Positions 44,548 through 52,978 are shown, counted from the first letter of the stretch. The stretch: 64,000 nt of DNA from JANQNX01 sp040217095 (GCA_965229565.1 OZ245888.1:1302001-1366000), one strand, 5' to 3'. Notes: generated from the sequence alone by a model not told the origin. Translations and numbers: made by a program.

Positions 44548-44599
44548 AATATTTATGACAAATTTATTAATTACAAAACAAAACTTTGTCATAAATATT
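44548..44599. promoter_or_regulatory. 15-bp perfect inverted repeat in a divergent gap
   Basis: AATATTTATGACAAA (44548-44562) and its exact complement (44585-44599) flank a 22-base AT-rich spacer. Each arm contains TTGTCA, five of six to a -35 box, read outward toward the LpxH-like gene on one side and the small gene on the other. A separate 10-bp palindrome ATTCATGAAT (44541-44550) overlaps the left arm. It may be a symmetric divergent promoter or a two-site operator; I find no clean -10 at 17 bases on either side. Confidence 0.6.
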
Positions 44600-44668
44600 T
44601 AATCTAATTTTTCGCATTTCTTAATGCATACAAACTACTTTTAGCCTGACCAAGAGCAGGTTACGACA

Positions 44669-44938
44669 ATGAGAAGACTTGAAAATAAAGACTACGTTGT
44701 AGCAACAGATGGGCTGGAAAGTCGCACTATTGGCGATTCACGTGGATACCTGTGGAAAATTATTATCGATAAAAACCGCGCTGTCGGCCGCATCGAAAAA
44801 TTATCCGGGTTGCGTGACAACCCGGCCATGTCGGCAATGCTGGATGGTACAGAATATCCCTTGCCGGGCAAGGGTAATATCCGGGATGACATGCAGCACT
44901 TGACCAGCATCATCGAGTCGCGCTTTCACGCAGCCTGA
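44669..44938 (+). CDS. Hypothetical small basic protein
   Basis: An 89-residue soluble protein without signal peptide, membrane helix or cysteine. It is rich in charged residues, with segments GDSRGYLWKIIIDKN and LPGKGNIRDDMQHL. The ATG at 44669 is preceded by AGG at a usable distance. I do not recognise the family. It stands alone between the long inverted repeat and the RnfE-like gene (108 bases to the latter's ATG), so it probably has its own promoter. Confidence 0.65.
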   Translation: MRRLENKDYVVATDGLESRTIGDSRGYLWKIIIDKNRAVGRIEKLSGLRDNPAMSAMLDGTEYPLPGKGNIRDDMQHLTSIIESRFHAA

Positions 44939-45046
44939 GCAAGGCGGGTGTGAATACGTACGGCCGGCGCCACTGGTTGAATATCTTCGGGGTGCGCTAA
45001 CCCGTCAAATTCCATAGAATGGTTGACTCAACCAGAGTCACTAACT

Positions 45047-45676
45047 ATGCCGCAAGCCTCGATCAACAGTTATTTGCCCATTGCCTTGCTCGCGCCGGGT
45101 CCGCTATATCTTTCCATTGATTCCCTGCTGCTGGGCTTAATCTCCGGCCTTGTTATCTGTCTTGCACTTTTACTAAACCTGTTACTGGTGTTTCCGTTGC
45201 GTAATATGTTTCCCCCAACACTGCGGTTGCTGGTACTGCTATTGATTAACAGTGCCCTTATCGTTATTTTGCAGCACCTGGTGCAGGCCCATGCATATAC
45301 ACTTGAACAACAGTTGGGTTTGTACTTCCCGTTGCTGTTTATCAACGCGCTGGTACTGTCATATGCCGAGGGTCTATTTCGTATGACGAGGTTCGCGTCG
45401 CCGGTAAATGACCTATTGTTAGTGGCTACCGTTATTTTCCTGTCTTTGGTGTTCTTCGGGGCTTCCCGCGAAATGCTGGAAACCGGGTCGCTGCTGTCAG
45501 ATCTGTCACTTCTGTTCGATACTGATTTTGGCGGTATCAGGCTTCTGATTTCCGATGATGGTATTCCCTTGTTTAGCTCAGCGGCTGGCAGCCTGTTCCT
45601 GTTGGGATTGCTGTGTGCATTAGTCAGCATGGTAGTGACTCACAATAGTAAAGTGCCAGGCAAGGGGGTGAGTTGA
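45047..45676 (+). CDS. Orphan RnfE/RsxE-like membrane protein
   Basis: A 209-residue protein with about six hydrophobic helices. It resembles RnfE/RsxE: an N-terminal LLAPGPLYLSIDSLLLGL in place of LLGLCPLLAVT-type sequence. LYFPLLFINALVLSYAEG corresponds to the FIPLIVTNCIVVGRAEA region, and FFGASREMLETGSL to the GSLREIIGNGTL region. Its stop overlaps the nth start, the classical rnfE-nth order. rnfA, B, C, D and G are all missing upstream, so it cannot be part of a local Rnf operon. A TTG at 45023 in frame could add eight residues. Some conserved polar positions of RnfE look lost. Confidence 0.7.
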   Translation: MPQASINSYLPIALLAPGPLYLSIDSLLLGLISGLVICLALLLNLLLVFPLRNMFPPTLRLLVLLLINSALIVILQHLVQAHAYTLEQQLGLYFPLLFINALVLSYAEGLFRMTRFASPVNDLLLVATVIFLSLVFFGASREMLETGSLLSDLSLLFDTDFGGIRLLISDDGIPLFSSAAGSLFLLGLLCALVSMVVTHNSKVPGKGVS

Positions 45677-46341
45677 ACAAGCAGAAAAGGCTTCGAATAT
45701 TCACGAAGTTTCAACAGCAAAATCCGGCTCCCACTACCGAACTGGTCTATCAAACCCCGTTTGAGTTGCTGGTAGCCGTCATTCTTTCGGCCCAGGCAAC
45801 AGACATCAGTGTTAACAAGGCAACCGCCGGGCTCTATGCAGTAGCCAATACACCGCAAGCCATTGTGGATCTTGGATTAACCGGGCTAAAAAGTTATATC
45901 AAGACGATCGGTCTGTACAACAACAAGGCAAAAAATATTATCGAGACCTGCTTGATTCTACTGGAGCAGCACAATGGAGAAGTGCCACGCAACAGGGAAG
46001 CACTTGAAGCCTTACCCGGGGTTGGAAGAAAGACGGCCAATGTCATTCTCAATACCGCGTTCGGTGAGCCTACCATTGCCGTCGATACCCATATCTTCAG
46101 GGTGTCTAACCGAACCGGTATTGCACCCGGCAAGAACGTCAACGAAGTTGAGAAAAAACTGCTCAGGTTCGTCCCGGACGAATTTAAAAAAGATGCACAT
46201 CACTGGTTAATCCTGCACGGTCGCTACACCTGCATCGCTCGCCAACCGCGCTGTCATAGCTGTATTATTTATGATGATTGCGAGTGGAAAGATAAAAAAC
46301 ACTACCGGTTGCAGGCTGATAGCAAATCGGTAGCGCGGTAG
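45673..46341 (+). CDS. nth: Endonuclease III
   Basis: Nth is a base-excision-repair glycosylase and AP lyase for oxidised pyrimidines. The 222-residue protein has the helix-hairpin-helix LPGVGRKTANVIL, with the catalytic lysine in it, and the catalytic aspartate in VDTHIFRVSNR. The four cysteines of the [4Fe-4S] loop are C-X6-C-X2-C-X5-C (CIARQPRCHSCIIYDDC). The start is a TTG at 45673 overlapping the previous stop, with AGGGGGTGAG directly upstream as Shine-Dalgarno. Confidence 0.96.
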   Translation: MNKQKRLRIFTKFQQQNPAPTTELVYQTPFELLVAVILSAQATDISVNKATAGLYAVANTPQAIVDLGLTGLKSYIKTIGLYNNKAKNIIETCLILLEQHNGEVPRNREALEALPGVGRKTANVILNTAFGEPTIAVDTHIFRVSNRTGIAPGKNVNEVEKKLLRFVPDEFKKDAHHWLILHGRYTCIARQPRCHSCIIYDDCEWKDKKHYRLQADSKSVAR

Positions 46342-46355
46342 CAGAGTATTTGCAC

Positions 46356-46781
46356 ATGTTGATCAACGACCGGGACCAGGCGCGAAACTTTTTCTTCCAG
46401 GTATGGAACAAGATGCAGTTGCGGCAACCGCTGGAGCCGATGGAGGCTATCATCGCAGGCGTTATCGATGAGCACCCGGAGTATCACCTGTACCTGGAAA
46501 AGCCGGCATCCAGCCTGGAAAAAGAGTTCACGCCGGAGCAGGGTAAAACCAACCCTTTCCTGCATATGGGCATGCATATTGCCCTGAAAGAACAGCAGGC
46601 AACAGATCGACCTGCCGGTATCGCAGCTGTGTACCAGTCATTACTTGTTAAATACGGTAACACGCATGACGTGGAGCACAGTATGATGGAGTGCCTGGCC
46701 GAGACATTATGGTTGGCAAACAGGGACAACAGGATGCCTGATGAACAACAATACCTGCAATGCCTGCAGCGGTTGAAGTGA
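46356..46781 (+). CDS. DUF1841 family protein
   Basis: A 141-residue soluble protein matching DUF1841: RDQARNFFFQVWNKM near the start and LEPMEAIIAGVIDEHPEYH. A later half contains NPFLHMGMHIALKEQQATD and VEHSMMECLAETLW. Function is unknown, and the family is common in beta- and gammaproteobacteria. The ATG at 46356 is chosen over a TTG at 46350. Its stop TGA shares a base with the start of the following phosphatase gene. Confidence 0.88.
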   Translation: MLINDRDQARNFFFQVWNKMQLRQPLEPMEAIIAGVIDEHPEYHLYLEKPASSLEKEFTPEQGKTNPFLHMGMHIALKEQQATDRPAGIAAVYQSLLVKYGNTHDVEHSMMECLAETLWLANRDNRMPDEQQYLQCLQRLK

Positions 46782-48061
46782 TGACAAAACACAACGTCTA
46801 TGACCTGTTTAGTTCGGAACAACACCATTCCTTGAGTGAACAGCTGGGTCTGCTTGCGGAGATTGTGCAGGGCTTTTCCAGCACCCTGGACATTGGTCAA
46901 ACCTTACAAATCGCCATACACAGGTTCATGGAGTACATGGATGCCGAGGCTGCATCGATATTCCTGCTGAACAACACGGCGACTGAACTCACCTGCGTGG
47001 AATGTGCCGGCCCGGTCGATATTACAGGTCTGACGCTAACAGCAAAACAGGGCATTGTTGGTAAGGCGGTACAGACGACTTCCTGCCAACTGATACGGGA
47101 TGTGACCAGTAACACTGACTTCATGGACAGCGTTGATATGGGCACCGGTTTTGTTACCCGTTCCATACTTTGTGTTCCCCTCGTCGTTAACGGGCAATGC
47201 ATTGGTGCGCTGGAGTTGTTAAACAAGAAAAACGGGCAACTGTTCGACGAGCAGGACAGGCACTTGTCTGTCGCGCTGGCTTCAGCGGCAGCGTTGGCCA
47301 TTCATAATTCTCATATAGCTGAACAGCTGTTTGAACAGGAGCGTTTACGCAGGGAACTGGAATTGGCCCGGGAGATCCAGATGGACCTGTTGCCGGAATC
47401 GAATATCGCCGACTTTCCTGTCAGGGGGGTCAACGTTCCCGCGCTGGAAGTGTCAGGCGATTTTTACGACTTCTTTCAGCTCGATAAGGACCTGATCTAC
47501 TTCAACCTGGCCGATGTCTCCGGCAAGGGCATGAATGCTGCCTTGTTGATGGCGCGGGCGAGCAGTCTGTTGCACCATCTCGCCAAGACCATTGACGACC
47601 CGGGACTCCTGCTGGCAAAAGTCAATGACGAACTGTGTGAGACTGTCTCGCATGGGATGTTTATCACTATTGTTTCCGGTTTTATTGATACCAGTGATTG
47701 CACGGTAAGATTTGCCAATGCCGGGCATCAACCGCCGCTGTATCATCATAAAAGCGGTGAGTTTGAACAGATTCCGGCCGAGGCACCGCCACTGGCCATT
47801 GTGCCAGGCACACAGTATCCGGTGACCACCATTAAATTGAATGGTGGCAGCCTCTACCTGTTTACAGATGGCGTGACTGAAAGCAAAGACTCAGAACAAC
47901 ACACCCTCAGTGTTGATGGTCTAAAACAATTGATTTCGAACAACTCCGGGGTGATCGCATCTAAACGGCTTGATGATATCGTGGCCAGCATACGTGAGGG
48001 GGAGACTGAGCAACACGATGATATTACGATGATGGTCATAGAATGCTGTTTGAATAAATAA
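46781..48061 (+). CDS. GAF-domain SpoIIE/RsbU-type PP2C phosphatase
   Basis: A 426-residue cytoplasmic regulator with an N-terminal GAF domain (about 30-185) and a short linking helix (EQERLRRELELAREIQMDLL). A C-terminal PPM/SpoIIE phosphatase domain (about 225-425) follows. Metal-binding motifs VSGDFYDFF, ADVSGKGM, FTDGVTESKD and HDDITMMV are intact. RsbU-type enzymes dephosphorylate STAS anti-anti-sigma proteins; the STAS partner is encoded two genes downstream. It overlaps its neighbours on both sides by one base. The GAF ligand is unknown. Confidence 0.92.
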   Translation: MTKHNVYDLFSSEQHHSLSEQLGLLAEIVQGFSSTLDIGQTLQIAIHRFMEYMDAEAASIFLLNNTATELTCVECAGPVDITGLTLTAKQGIVGKAVQTTSCQLIRDVTSNTDFMDSVDMGTGFVTRSILCVPLVVNGQCIGALELLNKKNGQLFDEQDRHLSVALASAAALAIHNSHIAEQLFEQERLRRELELAREIQMDLLPESNIADFPVRGVNVPALEVSGDFYDFFQLDKDLIYFNLADVSGKGMNAALLMARASSLLHHLAKTIDDPGLLLAKVNDELCETVSHGMFITIVSGFIDTSDCTVRFANAGHQPPLYHHKSGEFEQIPAEAPPLAIVPGTQYPVTTIKLNGGSLYLFTDGVTESKDSEQHTLSVDGLKQLISNNSGVIASKRLDDIVASIREGETEQHDDITMMVIECCLNK

Positions 48062-48471
48062 TGGAAACGCTTTTCGAAATTAAATTTCCCGCCAAGGCCG
48101 ATCGCCTGTGCATGGTGCGATCAATGGTGAAACATACAGCCGGGGTTGTCGGCTGTTGCCCTGAACTTTGTGAACGCCTGGTAATTGCGGTTAACGAGGC
48201 CTGTATGAATGTCATTCAGCACGCGTACCGGGAAGATGACGCAGGTGAAATTGTTCTGGAAATGCTAAATAATGAGGGCAGGTTGCATTTTCGACTGTTC
48301 GATAATGCTGCCCCGATTGACCTGGATAACTGCAATCCCAGGGACCTGGACGATATCAGGCCGGGCGGACTTGGAACGCATTTTATCAATGAGATAATGG
48401 ATGAATGTGATCGAGGCCACCTGGACGAGGGGCGCGGTAATTACCTTGAAATGATAAAAAAAATAACCTGA
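48061..48471 (+). CDS. Anti-sigma-factor-type serine kinase (RsbW/SpoIIAB family)
   Basis: A 136-residue GHKL ATPase. The N-box is VIAVNEACMNVIQHAYRE, the G1 region is LFDNAAPID, and the nucleotide lid has RPGGLGTHFINEIMD. It has no sensor or membrane part. Such kinases phosphorylate a STAS protein and in its absence bind a target, often a sigma factor. No sigma-factor gene is in the window. It starts at the last base of the phosphatase stop. Confidence 0.92.
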   Translation: METLFEIKFPAKADRLCMVRSMVKHTAGVVGCCPELCERLVIAVNEACMNVIQHAYREDDAGEIVLEMLNNEGRLHFRLFDNAAPIDLDNCNPRDLDDIRPGGLGTHFINEIMDECDRGHLDEGRGNYLEMIKKIT

Positions 48472-48486
48472 TGGGAACCCACTGGT

Positions 48487-48819
48487 ATGGATATCAAAGT
48501 AATTGAAGAACAGGGCTCGGCACTACTGGCTCTTGGCGGTGATGTGGACCTGTCCTGCTCGCCCGAGGCCCGTAAGGCGATTCTTGAAACGCTGGACGAC
48601 GGTAAAAACTTGCTGATTAACCTCTCTGAAGTGACCTACATAGACAGTTCGGGTGTCGCCAGCCTGGTGGAGGGTTACCAGATGGCAAAAAAGATGAAAC
48701 TGGAGTTCGCGTTGATTAGCGTTAGCGAGGCCGTAATGAATGTGCTGCAGCTGGCTCGACTGGACTCGGTATTCCCGATATATGCCACATTAGAAGATTA
48801 TCGCCAGACAACGGGCTGA
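48487..48819 (+). CDS. STAS-domain anti-sigma-factor antagonist
   Basis: A 110-residue single STAS domain. The phosphorylatable serine lies in YIDSSGVASLVEGYQ. It would be phosphorylated by the kinase encoded 15 bases upstream and dephosphorylated by the GAF-PP2C enzyme, completing a partner switch. Length and fold pattern fit RsbV/SpoIIAA. It is convergent with the FHA gene, with only 22 bases between stops and no terminator visible. Confidence 0.93.
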   Translation: MDIKVIEEQGSALLALGGDVDLSCSPEARKAILETLDDGKNLLINLSEVTYIDSSGVASLVEGYQMAKKMKLEFALISVSEAVMNVLQLARLDSVFPIYATLEDYRQTTG

Positions 48820-48841
48820 CTTACACCCGCAACGGAAAACA

Positions 48842-49561
48842 CTAGCTGGCTGCCGTGAATTCCATTTTAATGCCGGCCAGTTCGATCAAATCACTGTCCT
48901 TCAACTGGTAAGCCTTGGGACCAATCGCCTCGCCATTTACAACCGGGTAACGCTTGCCGTCACCATCACTTTCAATGTGTGTAAGAAAATAGCCTTGTGG
49001 GCGACGGGATATAACGGCTACCTGTGTACCCGGCTTACCCAGGGTGATTAAGGCCTTGGTCAATTCCAGTTCTTTGCCGGCGATAGGACCGTTGAGTACC
49101 GTTAAGCGACCCAGTGGCATACCACCACCCGAGGACGTTTCGCTCATCTTTTGCTCGGCAGCAGCGGCAGACGCCCCGGCCTTTTCCGCTGCCTGCGCGG
49201 CAGCCACGGCGGCGCTGGCGGAACCCGGCTTGATGATCATGGTTTTTTCGAACTCGTCATCGTCTTCGGTGGCAAGCTCGTTCATGTATTTCAATTCGTG
49301 CTTGCCGATGGCGATCACGTCACCGTCTTTAAGCGCATGTTTTTTAACGAGTTTACCATTGACATAGGTGCCATTGGTGCTACCCAGGTCTTCCAGAAAT
49401 GAGTCATCCAGAATAGTGATAACCAGTGCGTGTTTACCACTCACTGCTAGGTTATCAATCTGGATGTCGTTATCAGGTTTGCGTCCGATGGTCAGGCGTT
49501 CCTGGTTCAGTTCATGTTCACCCTGGACCACGCCATTCATACTCAGAACTAACTTTGCCAT
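48842..49561 (-). CDS. Two-FHA-domain protein
   Basis: A 239-residue cytoplasmic protein with two FHA domains joined by an Ala-rich linker. The first (about 1-95) has the phosphothreonine-binding LTIGRKPDNDIQID, SGKHA and GSTNGTYVNG. The second (about 150-239) is degenerate: its core reads LITLGKPGTQVAVISRRPQ and YPVVNGEAIG. The linker contains DEFEKTMIIKP, the kind of site phosphorylated in other FHA proteins. It is 20 bases after the PP2C gene. No Ser/Thr kinase is encoded near it, so the phosphodonor must be elsewhere. Confidence 0.88.
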   Translation of the reverse strand: MAKLVLSMNGVVQGEHELNQERLTIGRKPDNDIQIDNLAVSGKHALVITILDDSFLEDLGSTNGTYVNGKLVKKHALKDGDVIAIGKHELKYMNELATEDDDEFEKTMIIKPGSASAAVAAAQAAEKAGASAAAAEQKMSETSSGGGMPLGRLTVLNGPIAGKELELTKALITLGKPGTQVAVISRRPQGYFLTHIESDGDGKRYPVVNGEAIGPKAYQLKDSDLIELAGIKMEFTAAS

Positions 49562-49581
49562 CGCTAATTCCTATTCCCCGT

Positions 49582-50406
49582 TTATTTGAACCTATTTGTC
49601 AATTTTTCTAAGAAGTTCCGTGGTGAAGAATACTCTTCCAGGACGCGAACCAGTATGACTGAGATGTTGTCCTTGCCCCCATGTCGGTTGGCTGACTGCA
49701 CTAAATTGTCTGCAGCCTGTACAAGATTAGCACTATATTTACTTAGGGTTAAGTGAATTTCTTCATCCGCTACCATATCATTTAATCCATCAGAGCACAG
49801 CAGGTAAATATCGTCGGGCAAGACGTTTTCTTCCTTGAGATCGACCTCGACCTTGTCGTCGATACCCATGGCCCGCGTTACGAGATTTCGGGGAGTTTTT
49901 GCGTAGGCCTCTTCCGCTGTATACAAACCTCGATCGATCAATTCCTGTACCAGTGAGTGATCCCGGGTGATTTGCTGTAACTCATTGTTTCTAAAGCGGT
50001 ATACACGAGAATCGCCGACATGGGCTATGGCCAACTTGTTTTCAAAAAACAGGCTTACAATGATGGTTGTTCCCATCCCCTGGTATTGTTCTCCCTGTTT
50101 CGCGGTATCAACAATCAAGCTGTTTGCCTTGCTAACTATTTTTTGCAACAGCAGGGTCTGTTCGTAAAAACCGCTTTCCTGGTCCACACGTTCCTTTTTC
50201 AACCGTTTTAATTGCTGGCAAATGTCGTGATATATCTGGGTTACTGCAAGCGCACTGGCTACCTCACCGGCCTTGTAGCCACCCATACCATCAGCAAGGA
50301 TGGCGAGACCTTTTCGCTTGTCAGCGATGGTACTGTCTTCGTTGTGTGGACGCCGACGGCCAACATCACTTTGCGAAACAATTTCTAGTTTGGTCGACAG
50401 GTCCAT
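49582..50406 (-). CDS. PP2C-family serine/threonine phosphatase (PppA/Stp-like)
   Basis: A 274-residue metal-dependent phosphatase. It has the standard PP2C motifs DVGRRRPHNEDS, ADGMGGYKAGEVAS and HVGDSRVYR. DHSLVQELIDRG, LLCSDGLNDMV and GGKDNISVILV complete the set, with every metal-binding Asp present. It would reverse Ser/Thr phosphorylation, probably including the FHA protein encoded next to it. TATACT-like sequence upstream near 50450 could be part of its promoter, but no -35 is clear. Confidence 0.92.
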   Translation of the reverse strand: MDLSTKLEIVSQSDVGRRRPHNEDSTIADKRKGLAILADGMGGYKAGEVASALAVTQIYHDICQQLKRLKKERVDQESGFYEQTLLLQKIVSKANSLIVDTAKQGEQYQGMGTTIIVSLFFENKLAIAHVGDSRVYRFRNNELQQITRDHSLVQELIDRGLYTAEEAYAKTPRNLVTRAMGIDDKVEVDLKEENVLPDDIYLLCSDGLNDMVADEEIHLTLSKYSANLVQAADNLVQSANRHGGKDNISVILVRVLEEYSSPRNFLEKLTNRFK

Positions 50407-50578
50407 TATTATTTTTTTGTTGTATCAGTAGGTTATGCAAGTAAAGCAGTATACACCAAGCCCGGTAATTACATGTCTTGAAGACACTTGCCAACTTATT
50501 TTTGGGTGTATTTTACCCTGAATTCACCGAAATCGATGTAGTTTTGCTGAAATTAATGACTGTCCTTGCCCATGTGAT

Positions 50579-51034
50579 TCAGCAATTTTCGTCGAGGTAT
50601 TTCCGGTATTTTTGCTGTTCCTCTTTGCGTTGCGCATCTGACAGGATTGTCGGGTTGAGAGGATCGTTCGTCTCTTCGTAAAGATAGCTGGCACTTTGCA
50701 TACGTGTCAGATCAGCTTGCACCCGCTTACATCGTTCTTCCTGTAAGGCCTTGCGTTCGGCCATTTGCTTTTCCTCGGCGAGTCTGGCTTCACGTTCATC
50801 ATCCATGGTCTCCAGCAGGCGTTGCCTTTTATCAAGACGCTGCTGGTACTTCTGGTCAGTAGGCGGCGCTTTTTTAATTATTATTTTCTTTGCAGTTGAG
50901 CTATTTGGTTTGTCACCATAAACCACGTTGCCGTTGTCATCTGTCCATTTATAAATCTCGGCCACCACGAATTCCCCGTGACTTAACAGGAGTGCAACCA
51001 ACATGAAATACGAAAGGTAACGTTTATCGAGCAT
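50579..51034 (-). CDS. DUF4124-domain secreted protein
   Basis: A 151-residue protein with a signal peptide (about 1-25, MLVALLLSHGEFVVA). The DUF4124 motif EIYKWTDDNGNVVYGDKP follows directly at the mature N-terminus. The rest is a highly charged helix (KYQQRLDKRQRLLETMDDER onward) likely to form a coiled coil. The function of the family is unknown. It lies 70 bases downstream of the HDOD gene on the same strand. Confidence 0.85.
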   Translation of the reverse strand: MLDKRYLSYFMLVALLLSHGEFVVAEIYKWTDDNGNVVYGDKPNSSTAKKIIIKKAPPTDQKYQQRLDKRQRLLETMDDEREARLAEEKQMAERKALQEERCKRVQADLTRMQSASYLYEETNDPLNPTILSDAQRKEEQQKYRKYLDENC

Positions 51035-51104
51035 CGAGATATTGGATCGTGCAAATTACCGTATTATCGGCCTATTTTACTTTGCCACGGAACATTTGTC
51101 CTGA

Positions 51105-52529
51105 TTAGGCTACCTGGCTTTTGTGCAAGGATTGTAGTTTTTTCAGGGCAGATTTCAGCTCCCTGGTGATGGTTTTGTAGGCATTTAATTCAGCCTCGCT
51201 CAGGGCTTTTGTCCCCTTGTCGTAAGTGATCACGAAGCAGCCATAGGGTTTGCCATCCAGTTTTAAGCTATGCAGCAGCATGCACTCGTTAATCTTGTCT
51301 GAAACCAGCCCGGGCGGCATGTGTGGCAGGTATTTATGCTTATTGTCGTCATTGATGATTAGTAATACTTCTTTCTGCATCAGCTTCTCAAACAGTCGGT
51401 TCAATTCCAGCGATATCAGGAGTCTGGCTAACTGTTTCGATGCATTGTCATTGGCAGTGATAGCCGAGTCCAGGCAGTTATCAGTGTGATTCATGAAGAA
51501 GAAAGCAGTTCTTGTAAAGCCGATAGTGTCATGCAGGGTGTTGATGACTTGCTTGATTGGAATGATATGAGATGCAGCAGCAGGAATTTTACGTAGCAAC
51601 TCGATACAGTTTAATAAATTTTCCTTGCGATTGACGGGTGTTGATTGCTTGTCTGCTTGATCCAGCCGTGCAGGGTGGCTCATGAAAGCGCGAATACTGT
51701 TGCCGGGTGGCAATTTACCATGCGTGTTGCGAAAGGCCTGCACTATGCTGCGATTTATCAATACATGTGTTTTCTGTTCATTTACGCGCATGTAGGTAGT
51801 GACCTTCTGGAACAGTTTTTCCGGGTAGTCATAGCACTTGTGAATATACAGCCACTGCACCACTTCACTCGCTAACCGTATACCGGCCAGCTTGGGGCTG
51901 TGCTGCTTGTCAGCAAAATTTTCCCTGATCAGGTAGGGTAAATGCCAGGCCTGGGCAATGGCGCTTGACAATTCTTCCACGCTATACCCAAGCAGCTCCT
52001 TCTCCTTCTCGATTAACTCTGCCAGGCTGGATGTGCTGTAATTATAGAGTTTGATGGCCGTATCGAACTCGGTCAGGTATAGAATCAGGTACAGAAAGTC
52101 ATGGTTCACTCCCGCTGTAAATAATTCATTATTCTCTGATTCCTGTCGCTGTATAGACCAGGCCATGGCCAGTGAACCGTTTAAATGCTGGTAGAAATAC
52201 AGGCGCTTGATCCTGTAGGCCAGTTCTGGTTTGACGGTTTGCTCGAGCACCGGTAACCGATGCATTAATTTAATCGTGGCGGGAATACTCAGCAGCAATA
52301 TGGCGTGAGAAAGCGTCGTAATCTCACGTTTTTTTCTGCTGCGGATACCGGCCTCACGCAACAGGCTGATTGAAAACCCCGGATCGAGCCGGGCCAGGCC
52401 CAGGAGGTCGTCAACCTTGATGTTGTCCTCGTTATCAAGCAGTTCGACAAGGCGACGTTTACTCGCCGCCAGTACCGGGAACTGGCAGTCGCTGGCCTGT
52501 TTAATCCATTCTGTTAGTGTTTTCGCCAT
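51105..52529 (-). CDS. HDOD-domain protein with C-terminal GAF-like region
   Basis: A 474-residue cytoplasmic protein. The first half is an HDOD domain (about 20-210), with LARLDPGFSISLLREAG and TTLSHAILLLSIPATIKLM, the typical helices. The catalytic HD residues are not conserved, as usual for HDOD. The C-terminal part (about 325-465) looks GAF-like (FTRTAFFFMNHTDN and GKPYGCFVITYDKG). HDOD proteins act in signalling, often near cyclic-di-GMP circuits. The ATG at 52529 with AGGG upstream is favoured over the longer frame to 52589. Confidence 0.85.
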   Translation of the reverse strand: MAKTLTEWIKQASDCQFPVLAASKRRLVELLDNEDNIKVDDLLGLARLDPGFSISLLREAGIRSRKKREITTLSHAILLLSIPATIKLMHRLPVLEQTVKPELAYRIKRLYFYQHLNGSLAMAWSIQRQESENNELFTAGVNHDFLYLILYLTEFDTAIKLYNYSTSSLAELIEKEKELLGYSVEELSSAIAQAWHLPYLIRENFADKQHSPKLAGIRLASEVVQWLYIHKCYDYPEKLFQKVTTYMRVNEQKTHVLINRSIVQAFRNTHGKLPPGNSIRAFMSHPARLDQADKQSTPVNRKENLLNCIELLRKIPAAASHIIPIKQVINTLHDTIGFTRTAFFFMNHTDNCLDSAITANDNASKQLARLLISLELNRLFEKLMQKEVLLIINDDNKHKYLPHMPPGLVSDKINECMLLHSLKLDGKPYGCFVITYDKGTKALSEAELNAYKTITRELKSALKKLQSLHKSQVA

Positions 52530-52622
52530 TAATTGTTGCCCTTGAATGGCGCCAATACGCGACAAAGCACGTGCGCCAATAGCTTTCAATATCGGGCGAA
52601 ACGGGTATAACTTGAGGAATTA

Positions 52623-52644
52623 CGGGGATATTTGGCTATCCCCG
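52623..52644 (-). other. Hairpin downstream of fdxA
   Basis: An 8-bp stem (CGGGGATA at 52623-52630, complement at 52637-52644) around a six-base loop lies 11 bases beyond the fdxA stop. No T-run follows in the minus direction. It may be a weak or Rho-assisted end point for fdxA, or an mRNA 3'-end stabiliser. Confidence 0.5.
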
Positions 52645-52654
52645 CGGGTGGATT

Positions 52655-52978
52655 CTAGCGTTCCAGGTACTCGAGTTTGCCGGTTTTTTCTTTCCACTCA
52701 TCGGCATCTTCGGGGGGAGTTTTCATTTCATTGATAACCGGCCATTCCCTGGATAGTTCGGCATTTAATTCTATGAATTCCTGCTGGTTTTCCGGTACAT
52801 CTTCATCAGACATGATGGCCTCAACCGGGCATTCCGGTTCACAAAGTGTACAGTCAATACACTCGTCCGGGTCAATCACCAGCATATTGGGGCCCTCGTG
52901 GAAGCAGTCAACCGGACAGACTTCTACGCAGTCGGTGTATTTGCACTTGATACAGCTTTCTGTGACAACAAATGGCAT
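52655..52978 (-). CDS. fdxA: 7Fe ferredoxin FdxA
   Basis: A 107-residue ferredoxin carrying one [3Fe-4S] and one [4Fe-4S] cluster. The N-terminal cluster region is SCIKCKYTDCVEVCPVDC and the second is CIDCTLCEPECPVEA. The acidic C-terminal extension (about 60-107) is typical of the Azotobacter FdI/FdxA type. FdxA beside mutS is a conserved pseudomonad arrangement; here an ABC transporter pair sits between them. Confidence 0.95.
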   Translation of the reverse strand: MPFVVTESCIKCKYTDCVEVCPVDCFHEGPNMLVIDPDECIDCTLCEPECPVEAIMSDEDVPENQQEFIELNAELSREWPVINEMKTPPEDADEWKEKTGKLEYLER

